A stretch of 64,000 nt of DNA. It comes from Bryobacter sp964387685. GTDB lineage: Bacteria; Acidobacteriota; Terriglobia; Bryobacterales; Bryobacteraceae. The notes below the pieces were generated by a model. It was not told the origin of the DNA. It saw nothing but the letters and a program-made list of their open reading frames with translations, and did no database searches. The translations under genes were made by a program, and so were the position numbers. The stretch is from assembly GCA_964387685.1 (NCBI GenBank), contig CAYLXK010000014.1, positions 1 to 64,000 on the forward strand, read 5' to 3'. Each line of letters starts with the position of its first letter. The first letter of the stretch is position 1. Shown in pieces: positions 1 through 7,767 of this stretch.

Positions 1-2
1 TC

Positions 3-125
3 CTCCCCGCCGCCAAAATCCGCTGCCGCGACTTTCGCCGCTGCTCCGGCGCCCGCCTCGCCTCCCAGGAAATCCTCGGCTACCCCGACTGGTCCCCATC
101 ACCCAGCCCTTCTGGCAGCGCGTAA
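3..125 (+). CDS. Possible 3' end of an unidentified gene (truncated by window edge)
   Basis: A frame open from the window edge ends at a TAA at 123-125 and encodes about 40 residues, including CRDFRRCSGARLASQEI. The pair of cysteines and basic residues is compatible with a real C-terminus, but I recognise no family. The frame of the next gene is also open to the window edge, so these bases could be upstream leader. Treat as tentative. Confidence 0.2.
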   Translation, partial: LPAAKIRCRDFRRCSGARLASQEILGYPDWSPSPSPSGSA

Positions 126-199
126 AGCAAATGTTCTCTTCCCCGCAATTCCGCATGAGCGATATGTACTCGGGCGCTTTCCTCCCGATCCTAGGAAAG

Positions 200-2578
200 A
201 TGCGTGCTTTTTGCGCCGTTCTTTTCCTCTTCATCCCTTTCTCGGCCGGCGACGCTGTCGTCTACGAACCGCCGCCCTTTCCGCTTGGCTCCAGCGGAAA
301 GCTCGTCGCTTACCCCACCCATCGCCACACCGGCTTCTTGCTGGCGGACTTTACTCTGGACGGGCTGGACGATGTGGCCGCCTGGGACGATGCCAGCCAT
401 CGCCTTGTGCTCTATCACTCCCAGGCCGGGCATTTGGCCGAGGCGCAGATCCTCGATTTGCCGCCCAACGCGGACCCCAACTTGATCTTCATCCGTTATG
501 AAGGCCAAACGGCCGACTTCAACGCCGATTCACGGCCCGATCTCGTCCTCCTCGAGGAGGGCACCGCGCGCTTCCTGATCCTGCTCTCCCAAGCCGACGG
601 CCGCCTTGCGCCGCCACAAATCTGGCGCAACGATTCGGCCTCCTATGCCTTAGGCTGGCTGCCGCTCGACCTCAATGCCGACGGCCGGGCCGATCTTGCC
701 TTCACCGAAGAAGACGACCGGCTGGTCGTCGCCATCCAGCGCGACGGCTACGTCTTTGACCGCCAATGGTGGCCTTATCCGGGCTTCCGCGGCCGCGGGC
801 TGAGCGCCGCAAGCGGCGAACTCCCTTCCCTCGCCTGGACCGTCCAAAGCCCCAAAGGCGAGCGCCGCACGCTCCTCTTCCGCAATCAGGGCGATACTCG
901 CTTTCTTCCCGCCCTGCCCCTGCGCCAGAACACCAAGTCCGGCGCTTACCTCTGGGGCGATCTCATTCCGGACCGCACCGGCGACGGCTTCCCAGACCTG
1001 ATACAACGCGACCCCGCAAAAGACACCATTGTCCTCTGGCAGGGCAACGGCACGGAGGTCTTCCGCCTCCACCAGACCCTTTCCGCCGAAGTCTTTGGCG
1101 CCGCCTCCTGGACCGATCTCGACTCCGACGGCCAGATGGACTTGATTGAAGAAGACCAGTCCCGGGCCTGCTACTTTCTCAGCCTCGCCAAAGGCCAACT
1201 CGCCCGCCCGGCCTGCGAGGGCTATGAGCGGATAGAGAAGCCGATCCAGAAGCTCTGGCGGGGCCGCCTCAATGCGGACTCCCTCCCAGACCGCATCCTG
1301 CTGGCTGAAGGCTGCCTCCATGTGTCCCTGGGCCAGTGGATGCTCCTCGGGCTACAGGCGCCGCAATTGCCCGCGGATCTGGTTGCCACGGGCAGCCTCC
1401 CTTTGAAGATCGAACTCACGGCCCGCATGCCTACCTTCATCGCGCCGCGCGGCTTCGTCCGCCTCCTGCGCGACCGCGAAGAGTTTGCCCGCTTTCCCCT
1501 GGAGTCCCTCCTGCCCCAAAGCCGAGCCGGCTTCGTCCCGGCCGAAGAAAACGTCGCGCGCGTCGAGACCAGCATCGCCCTTCCGGCCGGCTACTACTTG
1601 CTCAGCCTCGACTTTCAGGGAGACCCGAACTTCATGCCCAGCGTCAGCCCGGAAACGCTGGTCAATCTCCCGCCTCATGCCACCGCCACCCAATTGCATC
1701 TTGCGGCCCCGAGTTGGCGCGAAGACCAGGAACTGCGCTGGTCCGCCAAGGTGAGCCCCGCCCATCCCCGCGCCGCAGCCCCGGCGGGCTCGCTTTCCCT
1801 GCGCCGCGATGGCCGCGAGATTGCCTCCGTGCCTCTGGTCAAAGGGGCTGCCTCCGGCTCACTCAAGCAGCTCTTGCCCGGCGCCAGCCTCTTCACCGCC
1901 GAGTATGTTCCAGACTCAAGCTACTTCGCCAGCGAGTCCAAGCCCGTGCCCGGCGAAGTGGTCGGCCTCTTAACGATGAAAAACGCGGCGCCTTCTTCGC
2001 TGTGGGCCCTCGAGGCCAAGGGCCTTCCCGGCCCCGGCCCCTGGCCGCTGAAGGTCGGCGCCCTAACGCTTTCCGCCCGGCGGGCCGGCCCTGCTCTCAT
2101 CGAGGTCCTGCTCCCCGCCAGCGTGCCCCTCGGCGCGCAGTCCGTCGTGCTCTCCGCCGCCTCGGCCCGTTGGGAGGGCCGGGCAACAATCTCGCGGACC
2201 GCACCCCAAATCGCCGCCGCCTCTTCCTATTGGAGCCTCCTCGAAGCGGCCTCCATGTCCACTCGCCCCCTGGAATCCCCCGAGCCCTTTCCGCTAAGCG
2301 CTTGGCTCGCTAAACCGGGGGCCAAAACCACCTTGACCCTCTTCGGTACCGGTTGGCGGAATGCGACGGCAGCCCAGCTATCGGTCACGCTCGGCTCCAC
2401 GCGGCTCACCGTGCTGGGCTTCGGCCCCCACGACGGCATCCCCGGCCTCGACTACCTCACCCTCCAGGTCCCCGCCACTTTCCGGCCCCCCTCCGCCAGC
2501 ACTCTGACCCCGGCCACTCGCCTCCAAATGACGGCGGCCGGCGTCGCCGCCGGCCCCATCCTTTTGAACCTGCGCTAG
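200..2578 (+). CDS. Secreted FG-GAP/VCBS repeat protein with Ig-like C-terminal part
   Basis: A protein of about 792 residues. The ATG at 200 begins a clear signal peptide (MRAFCAVLFLFIPFSAG); the longer frame from 131 would place 23 non-hydrophobic residues before it, so 200 is preferred. The N-terminal half contains about six FG-GAP-type calcium-binding repeats such as DFNADSRPDL, DLNADGRADL, DRTGDGFPDL and DLDSDGQMDL, which normally form a beta-propeller. The C-terminal half is rich in beta-strand Ig-like segments. The likely location is the periplasm or cell surface. The ligand is unknown. Proteins of this type are abundant in Bryobacteraceae and often involved in surface binding. It converges on the DinB gene at 2583 with 4 bases between. 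Confidence 0.75.
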   Translation: MRAFCAVLFLFIPFSAGDAVVYEPPPFPLGSSGKLVAYPTHRHTGFLLADFTLDGLDDVAAWDDASHRLVLYHSQAGHLAEAQILDLPPNADPNLIFIRYEGQTADFNADSRPDLVLLEEGTARFLILLSQADGRLAPPQIWRNDSASYALGWLPLDLNADGRADLAFTEEDDRLVVAIQRDGYVFDRQWWPYPGFRGRGLSAASGELPSLAWTVQSPKGERRTLLFRNQGDTRFLPALPLRQNTKSGAYLWGDLIPDRTGDGFPDLIQRDPAKDTIVLWQGNGTEVFRLHQTLSAEVFGAASWTDLDSDGQMDLIEEDQSRACYFLSLAKGQLARPACEGYERIEKPIQKLWRGRLNADSLPDRILLAEGCLHVSLGQWMLLGLQAPQLPADLVATGSLPLKIELTARMPTFIAPRGFVRLLRDREEFARFPLESLLPQSRAGFVPAEENVARVETSIALPAGYYLLSLDFQGDPNFMPSVSPETLVNLPPHATATQLHLAAPSWREDQELRWSAKVSPAHPRAAAPAGSLSLRRDGREIASVPLVKGAASGSLKQLLPGASLFTAEYVPDSSYFASESKPVPGEVVGLLTMKNAAPSSLWALEAKGLPGPGPWPLKVGALTLSARRAGPALIEVLLPASVPLGAQSVVLSAASARWEGRATISRTAPQIAAASSYWSLLEAASMSTRPLESPEPFPLSAWLAKPGAKTTLTLFGTGWRNATAAQLSVTLGSTRLTVLGFGPHDGIPGLDYLTLQVPATFRPPSASTLTPATRLQMTAAGVAAGPILLNLR

Positions 2579-2582
2579 CCGC

Positions 2583-3104
2583 CTACTTCTTGGCGGCCTG
2601 GTTGCGCCTCTCCGTCTCCGGCGGCGTCAATCCTTTGATCCGCATATAGGTGATCAGGTTGCCATAGTGCAGCGCCGTATGATCCAACAGGTGCAGTGCC
2701 GCATAGGCCTTGTCGCGCGGCACCCGCGCGTTGGTCTTCTCGGCCATCTTTCCGTCGGTTGCGTCGATGGCCGCCAGGCAATAGTCGAAGCTCTTGGTCA
2801 GCGCTGCGATCAGGGCCGTCTTGCCGTCGCTGTTCTTGGCGTTGCCGCCCGCGTCCGGGTTCTTCTCCGCCTTCATCTGCGAGCAGATCGAATAGTTCGC
2901 GTCGGTCATGTGGCCCAGCAGCTCGTGCACGGTCATCACGTCCGGGCTCGGCTTAAAGCGGTAATCGGCGTCACTGATCTTGGCCGCCGATTCCAGCATG
3001 TTCTGCTTATAGCCGTCAAAGAGCGCCTTGAGATTCCGCGCCACGACATCGTCGGCGCAAAGCGGCAGCCATGCCAGCAAGCCCAGCATCAAAGTCTTCT
3101 TCAT
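2583..3104 (-). CDS. Exported DinB-superfamily protein
   Basis: 173 residues. It starts with a signal peptide (MKKTLMLGLLAWLPLCA) and then shows the four-helix DinB/YfiT fold pattern: a first histidine region HELLGHMTDANY around residue 60 and a C-terminal LLDHTALHYGN around residue 143, which would supply the three metal-binding histidines. Family members are putative metal-dependent enzymes, several being thiol-dependent S-transferases; the substrate here is unknown. The start overlaps the stop of the upstream isomerase-like gene by ATGA, so the two are probably translationally coupled. An exported DinB protein is common in Acidobacteriota but uncharacterised. Confidence 0.8.
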   Translation of the reverse strand: MKKTLMLGLLAWLPLCADDVVARNLKALFDGYKQNMLESAAKISDADYRFKPSPDVMTVHELLGHMTDANYSICSQMKAEKNPDAGGNAKNSDGKTALIAALTKSFDYCLAAIDATDGKMAEKTNARVPRDKAYAALHLLDHTALHYGNLITYMRIKGLTPPETERRNQAAKK

Positions 3105-3952
3105 GACTTCATCCCTCGCATTTTCTTAAAGTTCACTAGGCACTTTTCAATCGTTTCGATGGGCGTAAACGCGCTGCCCTCCTGCTCGATCAAGAGATGC
3201 TCGGCGCCGCCTTTTTTGGTCGCGGCCTCAAAGATCGCGGGCCACTTGGCGTCGCCTTCGCCAAAGAGTACTCGGTAGCCTTCATGCACCGTTTTGCCGC
3301 CGCTCTTCCAATCCTTCAAGTGCAGGCTGCCGAAGCGGCCGGGGTTCGCATTGATCCATGCGACCGGGTCCGAGCCCGCCGCGATACAGGTGCCCACATC
3401 CAGTTGCAGCACTACATCCTTGCCCGTCTCGGCGGCCAGCACCTCAATGGGCCGCTTGCCTTCGAGCGGCGTAAATTCGAGCGCGTGATTGTGAAAGCCG
3501 GTCCGCTTGCCCAGCGGCTTCAGTTTAGCCGCCGCCCCGTTCAAGCGGGCCGCCACTTCTTTCCAGCCGTCCAGCGTCTTAATGTTGCCCGCGCTCGACA
3601 TGATCATGAAGCGCGTGCCGAGGATGCCGTTGAGCTCTACCACCTTGTCCAGCAGTTCGGGCGCGAAGTACTTGGCGCCGGTATGGGCGGAAAGCACCTT
3701 CATGCCCAGATCGTCGCAGATCTTCTTAAACTCCTTCGTCTTGTCCACGTTCCAGTCCGCGTAGGGCCCCCACATCTCGACGCCTTCGTAGCCGGCCTTG
3801 GCCACGGCCTTGAGAGTACCGGGCATGTCCTTCATGAAGTCTTCGCGAACGCTAAAGAGTTCGAGGCCAACGGGCAGTTTGGCCCACTTCGGCGCGGCGC
3901 TTAAGGCGACCGGAGCCAAGGCGGCCGCGCCCAGGAATTGTCTTCTCTGCAT
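3101..3952 (-). CDS. Sugar phosphate isomerase/epimerase-like TIM-barrel protein, exported
   Basis: 283 residues with an N-terminal Tat-like leader (MQRRQFLGAAALAPVALSA) followed by an AP-endonuclease-2/xylose-isomerase-like TIM barrel. Visible family features are the start LELFSVRED, GYEGVEMWG, the histidine LSAHTG, the FHNHALEF metal-site motif, LQLDVGTC and the C-terminal LIEQEGS. Such proteins isomerise or epimerise sugars or inositol derivatives using a divalent metal. The exact substrate cannot be told. It overlaps the downstream DinB gene by four bases and lies nine bases after tsaD, so the three minus-strand genes probably form one operon. Confidence 0.85.
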   Translation of the reverse strand: MQRRQFLGAAALAPVALSAAPKWAKLPVGLELFSVREDFMKDMPGTLKAVAKAGYEGVEMWGPYADWNVDKTKEFKKICDDLGMKVLSAHTGAKYFAPELLDKVVELNGILGTRFMIMSSAGNIKTLDGWKEVAARLNGAAAKLKPLGKRTGFHNHALEFTPLEGKRPIEVLAAETGKDVVLQLDVGTCIAAGSDPVAWINANPGRFGSLHLKDWKSGGKTVHEGYRVLFGEGDAKWPAIFEAATKKGGAEHLLIEQEGSAFTPIETIEKCLVNFKKMRGMKS

Positions 3953-3961
3953 GACAAGATC

Positions 3962-5035
3962 CTATCGTGAAAGCGGCAGGTTCGCCATGGCCTTCAAGCC
4001 GAAGTCCGAGGTCAAACCGCGGGCAAAGCGGCGGGCGCCCGCCAGGGCGATCATGACGCCGTTGTCGGTGCTCCATTGGGCTTGCGGAAAATGGACGGGG
4101 AAGGCGAAGCCGCGCTTGGCCACGGCATCCCGCAGGCCGCGGTTGGCAGCCACCCCGCCACTAATGATCAGGGCCTTCGCGCCAAAGCCTTGCCCGGCGG
4201 CCTCGGCGCGGTTCAGCAATTCTTCAATGACGGTCCATTGAAAGCTGGCCAGCATATCCAAAGTTTTTTGGCTACTGACGGCGAGCCATTCTTCATTCGA
4301 GGGGCGCGGCGAGCGCTTCAAGAGCTCTTTCCGGGCCGAGACTTCCGCGCCAAAGTCGCCGGCCTCAAACCAGCGCAGCACGGCGGTTTTGAGGCCGCTG
4401 AAGCTGAAGTCGTTCTCGTTGCCCTTCATACGAGGCGAGGTGAAGCGAACGGCGCGCGGGTCCCCGTGGGCGCTCAAGCGGTCGATGACTGGCCCGCCGG
4501 GATAGCCAAAGCCTAGGAGCTTCGCCACCTTGTCGTAAGCCTCGCCGGCGGCGTCGTCGCGGGTGCGGCCTTCCAAGCGGTACTCGCCTTCCGAGAGGCA
4601 GGCGAAGAGATGGGTGTGCCCGCCGCTGGCGATCAAGGCCAAAGAGGGAAACTCGATCTGCCCGCCCGAGTCCATAAGGGCGGCGTGAATATGGCCCTCC
4701 AGGTGATGCACGCCCACCAGGGGGATGCCGTGCGCGAAGCTCAGGGCCTTGGCATAGGTAAGCCCCACCAGCAGACTGCCCACCAAGCCGGGGCCCTGAG
4801 TGGCGGCGATACAAGCCAGGTCTTGCCACCCGCAACCAGCTTCGTCCATGGCCTCCCGTACGACCGGCACGATGGCGCGGACATGCTCCCGGCTGGCCAA
4901 TTCCGGCACCACGCCTCCATATCTGGCGTGGACATCCAGTTGAGAGGCTACGCTAGAGGAAAGGATCCGGTGTCCGTCTTCGACCACGGCGGCGGCGGTT
5001 TCGTCGCACGACGATTCAATACCCAAGACTTTCAA
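3962..5035 (-). CDS. tsaD: tRNA N6-adenosine threonylcarbamoyltransferase TsaD
   Basis: 357 residues, the usual length. TsaD transfers the threonylcarbamoyl group from threonylcarbamoyl-AMP to A37 of ANN-decoding tRNAs, working with TsaB and TsaE in the cytoplasm. The start MKVLGIESSCDETAAA is typical. The metal-binding pair lies in HHLEGHIHAAL (His111 and His115). The ASKHA nucleotide-binding motifs SGGHTHLF, SGGVAANRGLRD and STDNGVMIA follow in order. The start codon is only 15 bases from the divergent queA start, so the two tRNA-modification genes must have promoters inside each other's 5' ends. Confidence 0.97.
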   Translation of the reverse strand: MKVLGIESSCDETAAAVVEDGHRILSSSVASQLDVHARYGGVVPELASREHVRAIVPVVREAMDEAGCGWQDLACIAATQGPGLVGSLLVGLTYAKALSFAHGIPLVGVHHLEGHIHAALMDSGGQIEFPSLALIASGGHTHLFACLSEGEYRLEGRTRDDAAGEAYDKVAKLLGFGYPGGPVIDRLSAHGDPRAVRFTSPRMKGNENDFSFSGLKTAVLRWFEAGDFGAEVSARKELLKRSPRPSNEEWLAVSSQKTLDMLASFQWTVIEELLNRAEAAGQGFGAKALIISGGVAANRGLRDAVAKRGFAFPVHFPQAQWSTDNGVMIALAGARRFARGLTSDFGLKAMANLPLSR

Positions 5036-5050
5036 ACCTCCAGTTTACTT
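5036..5050. promoter_or_regulatory. 15-base gap between divergent tsaD and queA starts
   Basis: The ATG of tsaD (minus, 5035) and the probable GTG of queA (plus, 5051) are separated by 15 bases. Neither a -10/-35 pair nor a good Shine-Dalgarno fits in this space, so both promoters must lie within the opposite coding sequence, or the transcripts are leaderless or nearly so. No operator was seen. Confidence 0.45.
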
Positions 5051-6076
5051 GTGCGCCCTCTTTCCGACTTCCACTATGAGCTTCCGCCAGAGCTGATTGC
5101 CAAGCGACCGCTCGAAGACCGCGCCGGGTCGCGCCTGCTGATTGTGGACCGCGCCAGCGGCACCTGGAAGGACGCGCGCTTCGAGGACTTTCCCGCGCTG
5201 CTGGGCCCGGGCGATTGCCTCGTGCTGAACAACACAAGGGTCATTCCCGCGCGCCTCTTGGGGCACCGCCAAGGACATACGGGCCGGGTGGAGATCCTAT
5301 TGGTGCGCCGGAAGGACGGTATGGCGCGGGTGTGGCAAGCGCTGGTGAGGCCGGCCCGGAAGCTACCCGTCGGAGCCACGGTCGACGTGAGCGAGCGCTT
5401 GCGGGCGCGCATCGTCGGCACCGGGGAGGCGGGCGAGCGCGACGTAGAACTGCTTTGCGAGGGCGATGTCCAGGAAGAGCTATTCCGCGTTGGCCATGTG
5501 CCGCTGCCGCCGTATCTAAACCGGCCGGATGAGGAGGAGGACCGAGAGCGCTACCAGACCGTCTTCGCCAAACACGCGGGCTCCAGCGCCGCGCCAACCG
5601 CCGGGTTGCATTTCACGCCTCGGATCCTGGCGCGGTGTCTTGAGGCCGGGGCCGATCGGGCGGAGGTGACTCTGCATGTGGGCCTTGGGACTTTTTTGCC
5701 GCTGACAGAGGCGAACCTTAAGGCCGGCAAACTGCATAGTGAGTACTTTGAAGTCGGCGAGGACGCGGCGCAGCGGCTAAATCGGGCCCGGAGGCGCGTC
5801 TGCGTGGGGACCACGAGCGTGCGCACGCTCGAGACAGCGGCGCAACAAGGATGGCCGCTCCAGGCGCAACAGAGAGACACGCAGATCTTCATTCGGGAGG
5901 GCTTCCCTTGGAAAGCGACGGACGCCCTGCTTACAAACTTCCACTTGCCCGAATCAAGCCTGCTAATGCTGGTGGCTTCTTTGGCGGGACACGAGCTGAC
6001 CATGGCCGCCTACCGGCATGCGGTGGAAGCCCGCTATCGCTTCTTCAGCTACGGCGATGCCATGCTGGTGCTGTAG
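5051..6076 (+). CDS. queA: S-adenosylmethionine:tRNA ribosyltransferase-isomerase QueA
   Basis: About 341 residues from the GTG at 5051, which gives the family start VRPLSDFHYELPPELIA; upstream in-frame sequence lies antisense to tsaD and is not family-like. QueA makes epoxyqueuosine in tRNA by transferring the ribosyl group of SAM to preQ1 at position 34. Family blocks seen are LLIVDRASG, NNTRVIPARLLG, PLPPYLNRPD, YQTVFAKHAGSSAAPTAGLH, TLHVGLGTFLPL, CVGTTSVRTLE and TNFHLPESSLLMLV, ending RYRFFSYGDAMLVL. Its last 78 bases recur in diverged form at 8405-8482, with a further short copy near 6139. Confidence 0.96.
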   Translation: MRPLSDFHYELPPELIAKRPLEDRAGSRLLIVDRASGTWKDARFEDFPALLGPGDCLVLNNTRVIPARLLGHRQGHTGRVEILLVRRKDGMARVWQALVRPARKLPVGATVDVSERLRARIVGTGEAGERDVELLCEGDVQEELFRVGHVPLPPYLNRPDEEEDRERYQTVFAKHAGSSAAPTAGLHFTPRILARCLEAGADRAEVTLHVGLGTFLPLTEANLKAGKLHSEYFEVGEDAAQRLNRARRRVCVGTTSVRTLETAAQQGWPLQAQQRDTQIFIREGFPWKATDALLTNFHLPESSLLMLVASLAGHELTMAAYRHAVEARYRFFSYGDAMLVL

Positions 6077-6425
6077 GCAAGGAGGAAGGCGAAGGACGCC
6101 TGGCTGGGCATCCGCCAATGGCGGCAGCGCGGCCGCCCGCTACGGCGAGGCCATGCGGGTGCTGAGTCGCGGTGGAGGCGGGGGTGGTGGACTGATCTTT
6201 GCCGCCGAGAAGCGAATACGCTTGAACCCATGCGCTGCCTTAGGCAACGACAATTTGCGTCGCTCCAAGCGCGTACCGAATAGCTTGAGGCCCACCTTTG
6301 GGCCAGGTCTAATTTCGAAGCGAATGAACATTGCCAACTTCCGAGTCGCCGACGATCGGGCGACGCCGTTTGGAATCGGTGGACAGGATTTGTCCGGCAA
6401 GGTCGCGGCAGAATCCATAGGGCCA
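6077..6425. other. Gene-poor stretch after queA holding a short queA-tail copy
   Basis: About 350 bases with no convincing gene. The one recognisable element is a fragment at 6139-6164 that matches the last codons of queA (6048-6073) at 24 of 26 positions. In frame it reads AARYGEAMRVL against EARYRFFSYGDAMLVL, as if five codons had been lost. The rest has open frames on both strands, but none has a family signature or good start. A G-rich tract (GGTGGAGGCGGGGGTGGTGG) lies at 6171-6190. Confidence 0.5.
6139..6164 (+). repeat. Short partial copy of the queA 3' end
   Basis: GCTACGGCGA followed by GGCCATGCGGGTGCTG aligns without gaps to queA 6048-6073, with two mismatches. It is the second of three queA-tail-like segments (5999-6076, here, and 8405-8482). 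Its position just inside the left edge of the accessory block suggests a residue of an earlier or imprecise insertion. A chance match of this length is unlikely, but the element is short. Confidence 0.5.
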
Positions 6426-6441
6426 TGTACGTCCACGTACA
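6426..6441. promoter_or_regulatory. Palindromic operator TGTAC-N6-GTACA upstream of DinB
   Basis: TGTACGTCCACGTACA is a perfect inverted repeat; with flanking bases the arms are ATGTACGT and ACGTACAT (6425-6442). The half-site geometry 5-6-5 is that of Crp/Fnr-family sites, with TGTAC replacing TGTGA. A near-identical site lies at 7718-7733. The distance to the DinB ATG is 34 bases, the same as from the second site to the GNAT ATG. A -10-like TAAACT at 6464-6469 would start transcription at or beside the ATG, placing the operator centre about 42 bases upstream, the class II activator position. Confidence 0.65.
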
Positions 6442-6463
6442 TTGTCCATCCGGCGTCCGAGCT

Positions 6464-6469
6464 TAAACT
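6464..6469 (+). promoter_or_regulatory. -10-like element for DinB, predicting a leaderless mRNA
   Basis: TAAACT lies six bases before the ATG at 6476, so transcription would begin at about the start codon. There is no Shine-Dalgarno in the short leader. No good -35 is present, which fits activation by a regulator bound at 6426-6441. Confidence 0.4.
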
Positions 6470-6475
6470 AGCGTC

Positions 6476-6976
6476 ATGATGAACTCGATCCCCGCCCCCA
6501 TGTCATTGGCCCAGCAAGCCGTCGAAGACTTGAATGCCGCCCGCGAGCGATTCAATCGTTCCACCAGCAATTTGACGGAATCCATGTCTGGCTTCTCACC
6601 GGCTGATGGCATGATGACGTCTGCGCAGCACGTAGCGCATGCCGCGCGCGTCATCGATTGGTTCGTGGAAGGCGCATTTCGCCCTGAAGGCTTCGATATG
6701 AATTTCGAGGAGCAAATTAAGCTTGTCCTGTCCGTTAAGTCCCTAAGAGCAGCGCGCGCTTGGTTCGAGCAATCCACGGATGACGCGATCAAGCTGCTCG
6801 CCTCCAAGAGCGACATCGAATTGACCGCGCTGCTGCCTTTGGGGCCGGTGCTGGGAGGGCTGCCCCGTATCGGTATCATCAGGGAAATCGTGGATCACAC
6901 GGCGCACCATCGTGGGGCGCTTACCATCTATTCGCGAATGAACAATATCGTCCCTGCCGACCCCTACGGGATCTAA
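6476..6976 (+). CDS. DinB-superfamily protein (cytoplasmic)
   Basis: 166 residues, with ATG codons at 6476 and 6479; either could be the start. It has no signal peptide. DinB features are the first metal-site histidines in HVAHAARVIDW (about residue 53) and the C-terminal EIVDHTAHHRGALTIY (about residue 141). The fold is a four-helix bundle binding a metal; relatives include thiol S-transferases and stress-induced proteins. It is the first gene of the accessory block after queA, has a palindromic operator 34 bases upstream, and converges on the Crp-like gene with three bases between stops. The likely role is detoxification or stress response; the substrate is unknown. Confidence 0.85.
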   Translation: MMNSIPAPMSLAQQAVEDLNAARERFNRSTSNLTESMSGFSPADGMMTSAQHVAHAARVIDWFVEGAFRPEGFDMNFEEQIKLVLSVKSLRAARAWFEQSTDDAIKLLASKSDIELTALLPLGPVLGGLPRIGIIREIVDHTAHHRGALTIYSRMNNIVPADPYGI

Positions 6977-6979
6977 AGT

Positions 6980-7681
6980 CTAATTGGGTTCGCTAAGCCT
7001 GGCCAAGTCGATCCGCAGGGCGGATCCGCGTTCATAGGACACCAAGCCCTGGTCGCGAAACTCCGTCATGAGAAAGCTGAGATGTGGCCGGCTGAGTGCG
7101 GCGAAGGAGGCAAGTTCTGCGTGCGTGATTGTGACGCTCACTTGGGCGCCGCCATTTTTGGAAGCGGTTCCGCGGATAGCTGCAACATAGGCCAACAATT
7201 TTCGTAGCCTTTGCCGTGCATCGTGCTCGGCCAGAATCTGTACCCTTTGATCGGCCTCGGCGAGCCGGACACAGAATAAGCGCAGGACTGAGGTCATCAT
7301 CTCCGAGTCAGAGAGCATCTGTCTCCGAAAGTGCTCGTATCCGGCTTCCAAAATCTCCGAAGGGCTAATGGCAATGGCTGAGCTACCGTGAGGCGCATCG
7401 GCGTGGCCGCAAAGACAGATTTCACCGAAGATTTCGCCTGGCTTGATGACGCGGATGAGGACTTCATTTCCACGGCTGTCGGAGGTGACGATGTTGACAC
7501 GGCCAGACCGCAGTTGAAACAAGCGGTCCGGCTTTGAAGCCGAATTCCAAACCAGCCCGCCGGTCCGGAAGCCGCGAAGTTTGGCCCGTGTTTCGTCACC
7601 CAGCATGACGCCCGCAATCCCACGGCGTAGGGCTTCGCACTGTTCATGCACCTGGAAAGTCAACTTGCGGGTGTTGCGCAT
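6980..7681 (-). CDS. Crp/Fnr-family transcriptional regulator
   Basis: 233 residues from the ATG at 7681. A frame from 7753 is open, but its first 24 codons cover the palindromic operator at 7718-7733, so 7681 is preferred. The cNMP-binding-like beta-roll shows LFQLRSGRVNIV, VIKPGEIFGEICLCGH and ISPSEILEAG. The Arg-Ser phosphate-binding pair of cAMP-type proteins is not evident (HGSSAIA), and a Cys-x-Cys sits in the cassette. The C-terminal winged helix has ITHAELASFAALSRPHLSFLM; its recognition helix has SRPHLSF where E. coli CRP has SRETVGR, consistent with a changed operator sequence. It probably controls the flanking DinB and GNAT genes and itself. Confidence 0.85.
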   Translation of the reverse strand: MRNTRKLTFQVHEQCEALRRGIAGVMLGDETRAKLRGFRTGGLVWNSASKPDRLFQLRSGRVNIVTSDSRGNEVLIRVIKPGEIFGEICLCGHADAPHGSSAIAISPSEILEAGYEHFRRQMLSDSEMMTSVLRLFCVRLAEADQRVQILAEHDARQRLRKLLAYVAAIRGTASKNGGAQVSVTITHAELASFAALSRPHLSFLMTEFRDQGLVSYERGSALRIDLARLSEPN

Positions 7682-7717
7682 TGTCGCATCTGTGATTCTA
7701 CAAGAAGCTGCACGCGA

Positions 7718-7733
7718 TGTACGCCAACGTACA
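7718..7733. promoter_or_regulatory. Palindromic operator TGTAC-N6-GTACA between crp-like and GNAT genes
   Basis: TGTACGCCAACGTACA is a perfect inverted repeat sharing both arms and most of the spacer with the site at 6426-6441. It is 36 bases from the regulator ATG (7681) and 34 from the GNAT ATG (7768), so it can serve both divergent genes. On the regulator side TAGAAT (7700-7695) is a -10 candidate. On the GNAT side TAACGT (7756-7761) sits six bases from the ATG, again predicting a leaderless or nearly leaderless message. Confidence 0.65.
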
Positions 7734-7767
7734 ACCAGGTTTTGGCGCTTCAAGCTAACGTTAGATT

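Noticed and set aside
6140..6442. Minus-strand frame of about 100 codons after queA
   Set aside because: No family match could be recognised, it ends across the operator, and it overlaps the queA-tail fragment.
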